NCBI GenBank assembly: GCA_014190355.1
Contig: BJGH01000001.1
Span: 113,272-177,271, forward strand
Origin: Alphaproteobacteria bacterium
GTDB taxonomy: Bacteria > Pseudomonadota > Alphaproteobacteria > Rickettsiales > UBA1997
DNA: 64,000 nucleotides
Reading direction: 5' to 3'
The notes beneath the pieces are model-generated. The model worked only from the letters and a program-made list of their open reading frames with translations, was not told where the DNA came from and made no database searches. Each line of letters starts with the position of its first letter. Position 1 is the stretch's first letter. Both the position numbers and the translations under genes were made by a program. Shown one piece after another: positions 28,384 through 37,835 of the stretch.

Positions 28384-29277
28384 ATGTCTAAAAAAATATT
28401 TGAAGAAAAAGAACTTGATTCAATAACAAGTCACAAAAATTCCAAAAAAAATTCGGATAAAGACAGTCTTAATAAAATCGAAAAAAATTCTCACCAAGAA
28501 CATGAAGAAAACACAAATGCTTCTGACTCAGCTAATCAAAGTCATGAAGAACATTCACCATTAACTCAATTTGAGATTAAAAAATTAGTTGAATTTAAAA
28601 TTGGTAATGTTGATTTAAGCTTTACCAACTCAGCACTATACATGGTTATTGCCACTTTTTTAATAATTGGCTTTATGATCACGGCAACTCGCAAAAAATT
28701 ATTAGTTCCTAATCGTTTTCAAACTTGTGCTGAAGGTTTATTTAACTTTGTTCACGATCTAATAAAAGGAAGTATTGGCGAAGAAGGTGAAAAATTTTTT
28801 CCACTAATATTTAGCTTATTTAGTTTTATCTTGCTATGCAATGTTTTAGGAATGACTCCTTACAGTTTTACCGCAACTAGCCAGGTTGCTGTAACTTTAG
28901 CAATTGCAATGCTATGCTTTGTTATCATCACTTCTTATGCCATTGCCAGAAACGGTTTAGGTGGATTTCTGCATATGTTTTTACCATCTGGAGTTCCGTT
29001 ATGGATGGCTCCCGTAATTTTTATAATTGAATTATTTTCTTTTTTAATTCGTCCAATCACTTTATCTGTTCGTCTTTTTGCAAATATGGTTGCAGGACAT
29101 GTATTGCTTAAAGTAATTGCAGGTTTTATAGTTTCTCTTGGGGTAATTTTTGGAACCCTACCTTTTGCATTTAGTATCATCATGACTGGATTTGAATTAT
29201 TTGTTGCAGTTTTGCAAGCTTACATCTTCGCAATTTTAGTTTGTGCGTATCTAAGTGAAACAATGAAGGCTCACTAA
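28384..29277 (+). CDS. atpB: ATP synthase F0 subunit a, with N-terminal extension
   Basis: Membrane stator subunit that forms the proton half-channels beside the c-ring. 297 residues. The normal alphaproteobacterial N-terminus (QFEIKKLVEFKIG) begins only at about residue 62. Before it is a hydrophilic, low-complexity segment rich in Lys, Ser, Asn, His and Glu. No alternative start codon exists between residue 1 and the first membrane helix, so the extension appears real. The essential Arg lies in LSVRLFANMVAGHVL. First gene of a-c-b'-b; an atpI gene is not seen upstream. Confidence 0.96.
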   Translation: MSKKIFEEKELDSITSHKNSKKNSDKDSLNKIEKNSHQEHEENTNASDSANQSHEEHSPLTQFEIKKLVEFKIGNVDLSFTNSALYMVIATFLIIGFMITATRKKLLVPNRFQTCAEGLFNFVHDLIKGSIGEEGEKFFPLIFSLFSFILLCNVLGMTPYSFTATSQVAVTLAIAMLCFVIITSYAIARNGLGGFLHMFLPSGVPLWMAPVIFIIELFSFLIRPITLSVRLFANMVAGHVLLKVIAGFIVSLGVIFGTLPFAFSIIMTGFELFVAVLQAYIFAILVCAYLSETMKAH

Positions 29278-29360
29278 ATTATTTTATTATTAAATGTTTT
29301 GCATAGTTTTTTTAATATTGCATAATTGCCATTAAATTAAAATAATTTATATACAAATTC

Positions 29361-29426
29361 GACAGTTTCATTGCTGTCAAATATTGTAATTTTTTTACAA
29401 TCCCAACCTATGGGTTCAATGAAATT
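29361..29426 (+). promoter_or_regulatory. Structured leader of atpE
   Basis: The 186 bp atpB-atpE spacer contains GACAG (29361-29365) pairing with CTGTC (29374-29378) around the loop TTTCATTG (29366-29373). A second hairpin TTGTAA/TTACAA follows (29384-29400). Then CAATGAAA (29417-29424), an exact complement of the first hairpin's loop, is followed by five T residues. The loop could pair downstream as a pseudoknot or as an alternative structure. It may control c-subunit output. Confidence 0.45.
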
Positions 29427-29463
29427 TTTAACAATTTTTATTTAACAATTAAAATATATTTTT

Positions 29464-29691
29464 ATGGAAATGATTGCTCTAAAATTTATTGGTGTTGGTT
29501 TACTATCAATCGCCATGGCAGGTGCTGCAATTGCAATTGGCAATATCTTTGGATCTTTTTTCAATAGTATTGCGCGCAACCCTTCAGCTGCTCCTAAAAT
29601 AGAAAAATATATCTATATCGCAGTAGGTCTAGCCGAAGCTATGGGTATTTTCGCTGTTCTTTTAGCATTCTTGGTTCTGTTTGCTAAATAG
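29464..29691 (+). CDS. atpE: ATP synthase F0 subunit c
   Basis: Rotor ring proteolipid of 75 residues, two membrane helices joined by the polar loop ARNPSAAPK. The ion-binding carboxylate is Glu in GLAEAMGIF of the second helix. The surrounding residues lack the Gln/Ser/Thr set known from sodium-binding rings, so proton coupling is expected. It is separated from atpB by 186 bp and from atpF' by 133 bp, large gaps for this operon-dense DNA, and both contain inverted repeats. Confidence 0.97.
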   Translation: MEMIALKFIGVGLLSIAMAGAAIAIGNIFGSFFNSIARNPSAAPKIEKYIYIAVGLAEAMGIFAVLLAFLVLFAK

Positions 29692-29696
29692 TTCAG

Positions 29697-29734
29697 TTTA
29701 AACATGTGAGTTTTAAAAAACTCACATGTTTAAA
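29697..29734 (+). terminator. 18-bp perfect inverted repeat after atpE
   Basis: The arm TTTAAACATGTGAGTTTT (29697-29714) pairs perfectly with 29717-29734 across AA. It begins 6 bp after the atpE stop. The stem is among the longest perfect hairpins in the window. A strong U-tract is lacking, so it may act as a partial terminator or as a 3' stabiliser of atpE mRNA rather than a full stop, since atpF' and atpF follow. Confidence 0.5.
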
Positions 29735-29824
29735 AAATTTTAGAATTATCATTTTAATCCTGAAAATTAAGATAAAATATTTCAAAATTAATTTATCTAA
29801 AAATTACATAATTTTTTAAATCCT

Positions 29825-30256
29825 ATGCCTCAGTTTGATTTTACAACATACAGTTCCCAAATATTCTGGTTTACGATATGCTTTTGCATTCTTTATTTTG
29901 CAGTTAGCTATATTATCACCCCAAGAATTAAATCAATTCTTGAACAACGTAAAAAAATTATTTCCAGCGATTTATCATCAACAGCTGATTTAAAAACCCA
30001 AATCGAAGAATTAAAATCATTAAATTTTAAAATTAATCAAGATTCAGCCCAGAATTATCATCAAAAAATCGAAGCAACAACTCAAAAAATTCACCAACAT
30101 CGTCAAGAAACCATTACCAATCTCAAAAAAACCCTAGAAGAAAACAGCAAAAAATCTCAACAACAATTACAAGATTTAATCAAAAAATCGCAAGAACAAA
30201 GCCTTGTGGTTATTGATGAAATCGCCAAATTTATTAAATCTAAAATTTTAAATTAA
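29825..30256 (+). CDS. atpG: ATP synthase F0 subunit b'
   Basis: Second form of the peripheral stalk b subunit, found in photosynthetic bacteria and alphaproteobacteria. 143 residues. One N-terminal membrane helix (about 12-33, QIFWFTICFCILYFAVSYII) is followed by TPRIKSILEQRKKII and a long Gln/Lys/Glu-rich coiled coil that pairs with subunit b to hold the F1 head still. One bp separates it from atpF. The F1 genes (atpHAGDC) are not adjacent, consistent with split operons in this class. Confidence 0.92.
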   Translation: MPQFDFTTYSSQIFWFTICFCILYFAVSYIITPRIKSILEQRKKIISSDLSSTADLKTQIEELKSLNFKINQDSAQNYHQKIEATTQKIHQHRQETITNLKKTLEENSKKSQQQLQDLIKKSQEQSLVVIDEIAKFIKSKILN

Positions 30257-30257
30257 T

Positions 30258-30725
30258 ATGTTCGACGAAAAATTCTGGTTAGCCATTGCCTTTTTTACAT
30301 TTGTTGGTTTGATTGTTAAATTAGTTGGTCCAAAAATTGGTAAGGCATTAGATCAAAAAAGTAAAATAATAGCTGAAGAAATTCTTCAAGCTAAACAAGC
30401 TCGTCAAGAAGCTCAAGATCTTCTAGAACAAGCTCGTAAAACTTATCAAGAAAGTATTGAAACGGCTAAGAATTTAGTTAAACAAGCTGATGAAGAAGCT
30501 CAAACTTTACTGCAAAATGCCAAAGATATTTTAAGCCAAGAAGTTGCAAGAATGACCTTAGTTGCATCTCAGCGAGTTAAATATGAAGAAGAAATTGCCA
30601 TTCGTGAAATCAAAAATAAAATTATAACTTCTGCTATCATTAAACTACAAGATAAGGCATTTGACCAAGAAGGAAAAGATAAAATTGTTGAAAACTCTAT
30701 AAAAAATTTGCAACGCATTCACTAA
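30258..30725 (+). CDS. atpF: ATP synthase F0 subunit b
   Basis: Peripheral stalk subunit of 155 residues. A membrane helix lies at the N-terminus (about 5-24, FWLAIAFFTFVGLIVKLVG), then GKALDQKSKIIAEEI and a long heptad-rich helix with many Ala, Gln and Glu. It dimerises with b' and contacts the delta subunit. Last gene of the F0 cluster; it converges on cysE across a 134 bp spacer. Confidence 0.94.
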   Translation: MFDEKFWLAIAFFTFVGLIVKLVGPKIGKALDQKSKIIAEEILQAKQARQEAQDLLEQARKTYQESIETAKNLVKQADEEAQTLLQNAKDILSQEVARMTLVASQRVKYEEEIAIREIKNKIITSAIIKLQDKAFDQEGKDKIVENSIKNLQRIH

Positions 30726-30810
30726 AAAACATTTAAATTTTTTATTTTAAATTGAATCGTCATGATCAAATTTCTTTGCTAGAAAATAAGTCTTTGTTTT
30801 TTTAAAATAG

Positions 30811-30849
30811 AATTGATTTTGAATTAACCTAATTTCTTTAAAATCAATT
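30811..30849. terminator. Weak inverted repeat between convergent atpF and cysE
   Basis: AATTGATTTT (30811-30820) and AAAATCAATT (30840-30849) are complementary, with a 19-base loop. It lies in the spacer shared by two converging operons, where a bidirectional terminator would be expected. The stem is AT-rich and no clear T-run follows, so the call is tentative. Confidence 0.3.
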
Positions 30850-30859
30850 TCATAAAAAA

Positions 30860-31390
30860 TTAAATCTGATATTCGATTACTTCTTGAATTTTTTTAATCT
30901 CCTTAGCAGTATTGGCAACCATTACTGAATTATTTTCTAGATCTTTAATAATTATTGCTCCAGGGCCAATTTTAGAGAAATCGCCAATGGTGATTGGTCC
31001 TAAAATTTTTGCCCCTGCACCAATGATTACATTATTGCCAATTGTAGGGTGACGCTTGGCCTTGACCAAAGATCGACCACCCAGAGTTACTCCTTGATAA
31101 ATAACAACATTATCACCAATCACTGAAGTCTCGCCAATAACCACCCCAAAGCCGTGATCGATAAAACAATTTTTACCAATTTTAGCTAAAGGATGGATTT
31201 CAATGCCAGTAATTATGCGATTAAAATGAGCAATAAATCTAGGCAAAACAGGAATTTTTTTTCTTGCCAAAAAATTACTAAAACGATGAATTGCAATGGC
31301 ATGAACTCCGGGATAACATAAAATTATTTCCAAATAATTTTTTGCTGAAGGGTCATTTTTTTTGATATTTTCTAAAAATTCAATTTTCAT
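30860..31390 (-). CDS. cysE: Serine O-acetyltransferase
   Basis: Makes O-acetylserine, the carbon acceptor for cysteine synthesis. 176 residues: the short EpsC-like form, lacking the long N-terminal helical domain of E. coli CysE (273). The left-handed beta-helix hexapeptide repeats are clear, with [34 protein letters not shown] and [19 protein letters not shown]. It is the last gene of the cys operon, 12 bp after cysK, with which it would form the cysteine synthase pair. Confidence 0.95.
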   Translation of the reverse strand: MKIEFLENIKKNDPSAKNYLEIILCYPGVHAIAIHRFSNFLARKKIPVLPRFIAHFNRIITGIEIHPLAKIGKNCFIDHGFGVVIGETSVIGDNVVIYQGVTLGGRSLVKAKRHPTIGNNVIIGAGAKILGPITIGDFSKIGPGAIIIKDLENNSVMVANTAKEIKKIQEVIEYQI

Positions 31391-31402
31391 AATTTATTTT
31401 TT

Positions 31403-32335
31403 TTAAGCAGTTATATGGTCAAACAAAGCAGATGATAAATATCTCTCGCCATATGATGGTAAAATAAAAACAATTAGTTTATTATTATTTTCTTGGCGTT
31501 TGGCAATTTCCAGACTTGCATAGGCTGATGCTCCAGATGAAATACCGCATAAAATTCCTTCTTGCATAGCCATCTGTCTAGCGGTGTTCAAAGCATCTTC
31601 ATTACTGACTGTATAAATTTCGTCAATCAAATCAGTTTGCAAAATTTGTGGAACAAAACCTGCGCCAATTCCTTGAATTTTATGAGGTCCACCCTGACCT
31701 CCTGATAACACTGGACTTGACTCTGGTTCTACAGCAATTGCTTTAAAATTTGGATTGCGTTTTTTTAAAATTGAAGCAATACCAGTGATAGTTCCACCAG
31801 TTCCAACTCCCGATACCAAAATATCAATTTTACCATCAGTATCACGCCAAATCTCTTCAGCAGTGGTTCGCTGATGCATTTCAACATTATCTTGATTAGC
31901 AAATTGTTGTAAAATTATTGAATCTGGAATTTCTTGATTTAACTCTTCAGCCTTTGCAATTGCACCCTTCATACCTTTTGCTCCTTCGGTTAAAACCAAC
32001 TGCGCACCGTAAGCTTTTAATAATTTTCTACGCTCCAAAGACATCGTTTCAGGCATCGTCAAAATTAACCGATAACCCTTGATTGCACAAACAAATGCCA
32101 AAGCGATTCCAGTATTGCCAGATGTTGGTTCAATTAGCGTAGTTTTTTTTGGATCAATCACTCCACGCTTTTCGGCCATTTCAACCATATTTACGCCAAT
32201 ACGATCTTTTACAGAATTAGCAGGATTATAATATTCAAGTTTAGCAACCACTTGAGCTTGTGATTGGTTCATTTTATTGATCTGAACTAATGGAGTGTTA
32301 CCAACTAATTCTAATAAATTTTTTGCTATTTTCAT
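31403..32335 (-). CDS. cysK: Cysteine synthase A
   Basis: PLP-dependent O-acetylserine sulfhydrylase: O-acetylserine plus sulfide gives cysteine. 310 residues. The PLP lysine is Lys43 in [11 protein letters not shown]. Other signatures are [12 protein letters not shown], the phosphate-binding GTGGTITG and [11 protein letters not shown]. It sits between cysN and cysE in the operon, so sulfide from sulfite reductase is fixed by the product of the same transcript. Confidence 0.97.
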   Translation of the reverse strand: MKIAKNLLELVGNTPLVQINKMNQSQAQVVAKLEYYNPANSVKDRIGVNMVEMAEKRGVIDPKKTTLIEPTSGNTGIALAFVCAIKGYRLILTMPETMSLERRKLLKAYGAQLVLTEGAKGMKGAIAKAEELNQEIPDSIILQQFANQDNVEMHQRTTAEEIWRDTDGKIDILVSGVGTGGTITGIASILKKRNPNFKAIAVEPESSPVLSGGQGGPHKIQGIGAGFVPQILQTDLIDEIYTVSNEDALNTARQMAMQEGILCGISSGASAYASLEIAKRQENNNKLIVFILPSYGERYLSSALFDHITA

Positions 32336-32358
32336 AAATTTTTTATTTAAAATTAAAA

Positions 32359-33729
32359 TTAAATTGAAAAATCAATATTTTTGTCACCAAAATATTTTTT
32401 TAACAATTGCGATAATTCAAACAAGAACTCATCTTGTTTAGTTTTCTGAGGATCTTGCATTTTCAAGAAATTCTCAATAATTCCACAACCTAAAGTTTCG
32501 TTGGTGTTGTTATCAATCAACAAAAATGAGCCGGTATATTTATTGCAATCAAACAAATCAAAAGCTACTTGCGAAGCAAGATTAATTTCAACATTAGCAA
32601 TTTGATTAAGATTAATTTCTTGAGCTTGATAATTTCTGTCATTACCTAGATTGATTAAATCGTAAACATCGATTACATAATTAATTTTATTTATTTTTAC
32701 TCTTAAGTAATTATGGTTAATGTTAATTAACAGTTCCTGTGAGTTTCTAAGATTAAAATTATCTTTACTAAACCAAATTAAATTAGCGACAAAATGATTA
32801 GCGAAATAAGCTTGATTGTCAAGGTTACATAGCACCGCTCCGCGATCTAAATCTATTTCTTTATCAAAACTTATGGCAATTGATTGATTACTCTGTGCTT
32901 TTTTAACATCTTTAGCGCTGTGAATAATTTTTTTAATTTTAACTTTATCTTTATTAGGAAAAACCACCAATTCATCATCAATTTTGAAAGTTCCTGAGCT
33001 CAAAAAAGCCTGATAATATCTTTGATCTTTATACTTAACTAAATTTTGGATTTGCAAGCGAACTTGCTGTTGTAGATGATTAATAGGTTTAGTTTCAAGC
33101 AAACACTCAATCAAAGTTTTACCTCGATACCAACCAATAGCCTCCGATTTTTTAACGATATTATCGCCTCGTCTTGCATTGATTGGAACAAATGCTACAT
33201 CTTCAAAATCTAAACTATTTGTTTTCTCCAAATAAATTTTACGAATTTCATCGAAAATTTGGTAATCATAATCAACCAAATCCATTTTATTAACAGCTAC
33301 TATAACATTTTTTATCCCAAACAAACTTGCAATGTAACTATGACGCAAGGTCTGAACTCCAACTGCTTGGTGTTTTTTAGTAGCATCAATTAAGATAATT
33401 ATAATATCGCTATTAGATGCACCAACTGCCATATTGCGAGTGTATTGTTCATGCCCTGGAGAATCTGCGATAATAAATTTTTTATCAAGATAACTAAAAT
33501 ATCGATAAGCAACATCAATGGTAATTTTTTGTGAACGCTCGGAAGTTAAACCATCAAGAAACAAAGAAAAATCTAACTCTTGATCAAAATCTTTAGAAGT
33601 AGAATTTTTTACCTCCTCAATCTGATCTAAAAAAAGCGAATTAGTATCGAAAAGTAATCTGCCAATCAAGGTTGATTTACCATCGTCAACATTACCTGCG
33701 GTTAAAAATTTAATTATTTCTTGTGACAT
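32359..33729 (-). CDS. cysN: Sulfate adenylyltransferase subunit 1 (GTPase)
   Basis: GTPase subunit of ATP sulfurylase; GTP hydrolysis drives formation of APS from sulfate by CysD. 456 residues. An EF-Tu-like GTPase domain is visible: P-loop GNVDDGKST (12-20), [13 protein letters not shown] and NKMDL, followed by beta-barrel domains. No C-terminal APS kinase (CysC) domain is fused, fitting direct use of APS by CysH. It follows cysD by 41 bp. Confidence 0.96.
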   Translation of the reverse strand: MSQEIIKFLTAGNVDDGKSTLIGRLLFDTNSLFLDQIEEVKNSTSKDFDQELDFSLFLDGLTSERSQKITIDVAYRYFSYLDKKFIIADSPGHEQYTRNMAVGASNSDIIIILIDATKKHQAVGVQTLRHSYIASLFGIKNVIVAVNKMDLVDYDYQIFDEIRKIYLEKTNSLDFEDVAFVPINARRGDNIVKKSEAIGWYRGKTLIECLLETKPINHLQQQVRLQIQNLVKYKDQRYYQAFLSSGTFKIDDELVVFPNKDKVKIKKIIHSAKDVKKAQSNQSIAISFDKEIDLDRGAVLCNLDNQAYFANHFVANLIWFSKDNFNLRNSQELLININHNYLRVKINKINYVIDVYDLINLGNDRNYQAQEINLNQIANVEINLASQVAFDLFDCNKYTGSFLLIDNNTNETLGCGIIENFLKMQDPQKTKQDEFLFELSQLLKKYFGDKNIDFSI

Positions 33730-33770
33730 ATTATTAGAAGTTTTATTTATTGTTGTTAATTAATATTTTT

Positions 33771-34667
33771 TTAAAAATATCCCTCGATTTTTTTCTTTTC
33801 CATTGAGCCAACTTGATCTTTATCTATCAATCGCCCTTGTCGTTCGCCATATTGGCTATTTTCAATTTCTAGAATAATGTCGTTAACATTACTGGCTGTT
33901 GATTCAATTGCTCCTGTAAGCGGATAACAGCCAAGTGTACGAAATCTTACTAATCGCGATTCAACTGGTTGGTTATTGATTGGCATTCTGTCATCATCAA
34001 CCATAATTAAACTCTCATCAATTTTTACAACTTGACGATTTTTAGCGAAATATAAATCAACCACTTCAATTTGCTGTTGAGCAATATATTGCCAAACATC
34101 AAGCTCTGTCCAGTTTGACAAAGGAAAAACTCGCATTGATTCTTGAGGTTTAATTTTACAATTAAATAAATTGAACATTTCTGGTCGTTGAGATTTTGGA
34201 TCCCAAGTATGAAATTGATTACGATGCGAAAAAATTCGTTCCTTAGCGCGAGATTTTTCTTCATCACGCCTTGCCCCACCTAAAGCAACATCAAATTGAT
34301 ATTTATCCAAAGCCTGTCGCAAAGCTTGCGTTTTCATAATATCGGTGTAGGTTTTGCGATGTTCGCCAAATGGCTTTATTTGCTGATCTAATCCCAGTTG
34401 ATTAGTATGAACGATTAAATCCAATTGATATTTTTTGGCTTGATAATTGCGAAACTCAATCATCTCTTTAAATTTCCAAGTGGTATCGATATGCAAAACC
34501 TTAAATGGCAATGGTGCTGGATAAAAACTTTTTAGTGCCAAATGCAATAACACTGAAGAATCTTTACCAATCGAGTAAAGCAAAACTGGTTTTGCAAATT
34601 GTGCAACAGCTTCGCGAATGATGTAGATTGACTCCTCTTCAAGTCTTTGTAAATATTTATTGACCAT
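33771..34667 (-). CDS. cysD: Sulfate adenylyltransferase subunit 2
   Basis: Catalytic subunit of ATP sulfurylase, which adenylates sulfate to APS. 298 residues, standard. It carries a PP-loop-like [16 protein letters not shown] (29-44), [19 protein letters not shown] and YPLTGAIES. The start overlaps the end of cysI by 11 bp, and cysN follows. This operon order couples sulfate activation to reduction. Confidence 0.97.
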   Translation of the reverse strand: MVNKYLQRLEEESIYIIREAVAQFAKPVLLYSIGKDSSVLLHLALKSFYPAPLPFKVLHIDTTWKFKEMIEFRNYQAKKYQLDLIVHTNQLGLDQQIKPFGEHRKTYTDIMKTQALRQALDKYQFDVALGGARRDEEKSRAKERIFSHRNQFHTWDPKSQRPEMFNLFNCKIKPQESMRVFPLSNWTELDVWQYIAQQQIEVVDLYFAKNRQVVKIDESLIMVDDDRMPINNQPVESRLVRFRTLGCYPLTGAIESTASNVNDIILEIENSQYGERQGRLIDKDQVGSMEKKKIEGYF

Positions 34668-36294
34668 AAACCTCCCTTAAAATGAAATCGCCAAAATTGT
34701 CATCTGGCTTTTTAGATTGTGAATATTTGTTAAAAAAATTATCTAACTCATAAAGAATTTGCTCTTCTGGCAAATCTTCTTTATACAAACGATTTAGTCT
34801 TAATCCCAAGCTATCACCTGCCAAATAAAGATTATATTTGCCAAGCGCTTTACCAACCAAACCAATTTCCGCAAGAAACGGACGAGCACAGCCGTTAGGA
34901 CAACCTGTCATTCGAATTGAAATTGGCTCATTGCTCAAATTATATTTTTTTAGAATTAACTCAATTTTAGTAATCAAAGTTGGTAAATATCTTTGCCCTT
35001 CAGCTAAAGCCAGCGAGCAAGTATTCAATGCTACGCAAGCCAATGAATCGAGGCGAATTGGCGAATAATTTGCAATATTTACTTGATATTTTTTTAAAAT
35101 TTTTTCGATATTTTTTTTGTGATTTTTTTCAACATCGCTGATAATGATATTTTGATTGTTGGTGCATCGAAAATTACCAAGATTATTTTGGGCAATTTCA
35201 CGCAAAGCTTTTTTCAATTGCATTTTTTCATCATCATAAACTCGCCCATTCTCAACAAAAATTGTTAAATGCCATTTACCTTGATAATCCTGATCCCAGC
35301 CATAATTATCACCGCGTTTTTCAAAATTAAACTTATGAGGTGATTGAAATTCAAAACCTGCTCTTTTGACAAATTCTTGCTTAAACCACTCAAGACCATA
35401 TTTGGCAATAGTGTATTTAAAACGAGAATTTTTTCGTTCTTGCCGATTGCCAAAATCGCGCTGAATAGTGATGATGGTGTAAGCAGTTTTTAAAACCTGA
35501 TCAACACTAATAAATCCTGTTAAATCACCAAGTCTAGGATAGGTTTGATGATTACCGTGAGTTGAGCCCATTCCTCCTCCAACTACCACATTAAAACCGA
35601 GTAATTTTTGATCATCAATAATAGCAATAAAACCAATATCTTGCGAAAATACATCAACATCATTGTAAGGAGGAATTGCCAAAGCGATTTTAAACTTTCG
35701 TGGTAAATATGTTTGTCCATAAAGCTCATCAATTTCATTTTCAGGTGAAATTTTTTCACCATCAAGCCAAACCTCGTGATAGGCTTTGGTTTTTGGCAAA
35801 AGGTGTAAAGACATTTCCTTGGCAATTTCATTAACTTGCAAATAACTATGATTTTTTTCAATTACCGCGCTTGACATGATATTGCGATTAACATCTCCGC
35901 AGGCTGCAATAGAGTCGAGATTATTTTTCATAAAATCTTGCAAAGTTGGTTTTAACTTTGACTTGATAATGCCATGAAGCTGAACAGTTTGGCGAGTAGT
36001 AATTTTAATTTTGTGATTAGCATTTTTATCTGCTAAGTTATCGATTAATAACCAATGCGAAGCACATATTTTTCCACCAGAAATTCTTAAACGAAGCATA
36101 AAAGAATAATCTTTCTCTAATTTTTTTTGAGCACGAATTTCTCTGCGATCACGATCATCTTGCTGGTAAATACCGTGAAATTTTATAACAGTTTGATCAT
36201 CATCATTCAGAGCCTGGGTGATCTGGTTAGTTAGACTTTGCTCTAATGTTCCTCGCAAATTCTTGCTATTAATTTTTATTTTTTCAACACTCAT
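34657..36294 (-). CDS. cysI: Sulfite reductase hemoprotein subunit
   Basis: Siroheme and [4Fe-4S] subunit that reduces sulfite to sulfide with six electrons from CysJ. 545 residues, close to E. coli CysI (570). The duplicated ferrite-reductase fold is seen, and the cluster ligands appear as C-x5-C (CVALNTC) and C-x3-C (CPNGC) near 420-470. Sulfite-binding Arg/Lys segments such as RQTVQLHGI are present. It lies between cysJ and cysD. Confidence 0.96.
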   Translation of the reverse strand: MSVEKIKINSKNLRGTLEQSLTNQITQALNDDDQTVIKFHGIYQQDDRDRREIRAQKKLEKDYSFMLRLRISGGKICASHWLLIDNLADKNANHKIKITTRQTVQLHGIIKSKLKPTLQDFMKNNLDSIAACGDVNRNIMSSAVIEKNHSYLQVNEIAKEMSLHLLPKTKAYHEVWLDGEKISPENEIDELYGQTYLPRKFKIALAIPPYNDVDVFSQDIGFIAIIDDQKLLGFNVVVGGGMGSTHGNHQTYPRLGDLTGFISVDQVLKTAYTIITIQRDFGNRQERKNSRFKYTIAKYGLEWFKQEFVKRAGFEFQSPHKFNFEKRGDNYGWDQDYQGKWHLTIFVENGRVYDDEKMQLKKALREIAQNNLGNFRCTNNQNIIISDVEKNHKKNIEKILKKYQVNIANYSPIRLDSLACVALNTCSLALAEGQRYLPTLITKIELILKKYNLSNEPISIRMTGCPNGCARPFLAEIGLVGKALGKYNLYLAGDSLGLRLNRLYKEDLPEEQILYELDNFFNKYSQSKKPDDNFGDFILREVYGQ

Positions 36295-36347
36295 ATATTT
36301 TATTTATTATTGTTTATTTTACACAGTTATTATTGAATATTATTTTT

Positions 36348-37823
36348 TTAATAAACATCAAGCAAATATCTTCCCTGCTCTTTTAAATTATCTAAATAAT
36401 TTTTAGCTTGGATTGAATCTTTATTGCCACATTTAGCAATAATATTTAAAAGAGTTTGTTCAACAGCTTTGGCCATATTTTCTTTGTCTCCGCAAACATA
36501 AAAATATGAGTCGTTTTCTAGCCATTTATAAACTTCGTAAGCATTCTCTTGAAGTCGATCTTGAACATAAATTTTTTGTTCTTGATCGCGAGAAAATGCT
36601 AGAGTTAGCTTAGTTAAAACATTTGATGCTAAAAAATCTTGCAATTCACTTTGATATAAAAAATCACTACGAATATTGCGTTCTCCAAAAAATAACCAGT
36701 TTTTTCCTGAAGCATTTGTGGCATTTCTTTCAAAAAGAAAAGAGCGAAACGCAGCGATGCCAGTTCCCGCTCCAACCATTATGATATCGCGATCTTCTTT
36801 AGGTAATTTGAATTGACGATTTTTACTTAAGTAAAATTTGATTGAATCATTGATTTTTAAACTAGCTAATTTGTTTGAAAATAACCCGAAAATTTCTTGA
36901 CCCAAACTATCCTTATACCTCACTAAACCAACGCAAAGGTGAATTTCATTGCCATGCTGTGATTTAGCAGAAGCAATTGAATAAAGCCTTGGAGTAATTT
37001 TTCCGGTAATTTTTAAGTCTTCATTGTCAAATAAAATACCTAGCGAATCACCCGATTGATAATCAATTTCTTGATCACTTAAAATTTCCAAATGATGAGT
37101 TTGTTTGGTTGATCCATCATCATTGAGATTGGTGTTGGCAATAATTTTACCAGTAAATTGATTGCTTAGCGTTGATTTTACTTGAGGATCTATTGCCTTG
37201 TGATCATTGATTTGTTTGCTATTTTTATTTTGAAAATTTGTAAATATTTGTGAAAAAATACTCGCTAAATGATTTTCAAAATCTAAATCTAATTCAATAT
37301 TATCAATAACTGATACCGCTTTTTTAGTAACAAAGACTTCTGCAAAATCTTTACCTGCCTTACAAAATAATGGATAATTTTTATCTCCCAAAGCAATTAT
37401 TGCAAAATTTAAATTTGTTAAATCTAATTGATTATTTTTTATAAAATCGAAAAATCCCTTACCGCTTTCTGGAACTTCTCCATCACCGTGAGTTGAGGTA
37501 ATTAGCAATAAATTTTTTTCAGATATAAAATCACTGTAACGATATTGCTCAACGGCTTTTAATTTTATATTAATTTTTTGCTCTTTAAATTTTTTAGTTA
37601 ATTCATTGGCTAAAAATTTACTGTTGCCAGTTTCGGTAATGTAAATAATTGTCAGATCTTTAAAATTATCAAAAATAGTTTTGATCTTTGCATTGTCAAC
37701 ATCATTGATCTGAGTATTATTCGCTAAAGTTCCTGCCAAATAACCGCTTACCCAAGCAATTTGCATGGGATTCAAATTAGCAATTAACTTATTTAAAATA
37801 TTTTGTTGTTCAAGGTTAATCAT
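36348..37823 (-). CDS. cysJ: Sulfite reductase flavoprotein lacking the connecting domain
   Basis: NADPH-sulfite reductase flavoprotein that passes electrons from NADPH through FAD and FMN to CysI. 491 residues against about 599 in E. coli. The FMN flavodoxin domain (57-190, with ITETGNSKFLANEL, STHGDGEVPESG and ALGDKNYPLFC) and the C-terminal FAD/NADPH parts (RLYSIAS 279-285, VGAGTGIAAFRSF, the CGD motif and a terminal DVY) are intact. From GDSLGILFDNEDL the chain jumps to TPRLYSIAS within about ten residues, so the roughly 100-residue helical connecting domain is missing. No frameshift is visible. It may be a minimal diflavin reductase. Confidence 0.92.
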   Translation of the reverse strand: MINLEQQNILNKLIANLNPMQIAWVSGYLAGTLANNTQINDVDNAKIKTIFDNFKDLTIIYITETGNSKFLANELTKKFKEQKINIKLKAVEQYRYSDFISEKNLLLITSTHGDGEVPESGKGFFDFIKNNQLDLTNLNFAIIALGDKNYPLFCKAGKDFAEVFVTKKAVSVIDNIELDLDFENHLASIFSQIFTNFQNKNSKQINDHKAIDPQVKSTLSNQFTGKIIANTNLNDDGSTKQTHHLEILSDQEIDYQSGDSLGILFDNEDLKITGKITPRLYSIASAKSQHGNEIHLCVGLVRYKDSLGQEIFGLFSNKLASLKINDSIKFYLSKNRQFKLPKEDRDIIMVGAGTGIAAFRSFLFERNATNASGKNWLFFGERNIRSDFLYQSELQDFLASNVLTKLTLAFSRDQEQKIYVQDRLQENAYEVYKWLENDSYFYVCGDKENMAKAVEQTLLNIIAKCGNKDSIQAKNYLDNLKEQGRYLLDVY

Positions 37824-37835
37824 AGTTAATTTTAG

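Noticed and set aside
29405..29426. tRNA-like T-arm (GGGTTCAATGAAA) before atpE
   Set aside because: No acceptor stem, anticodon arm or CCA-side pairing could be drawn around it.
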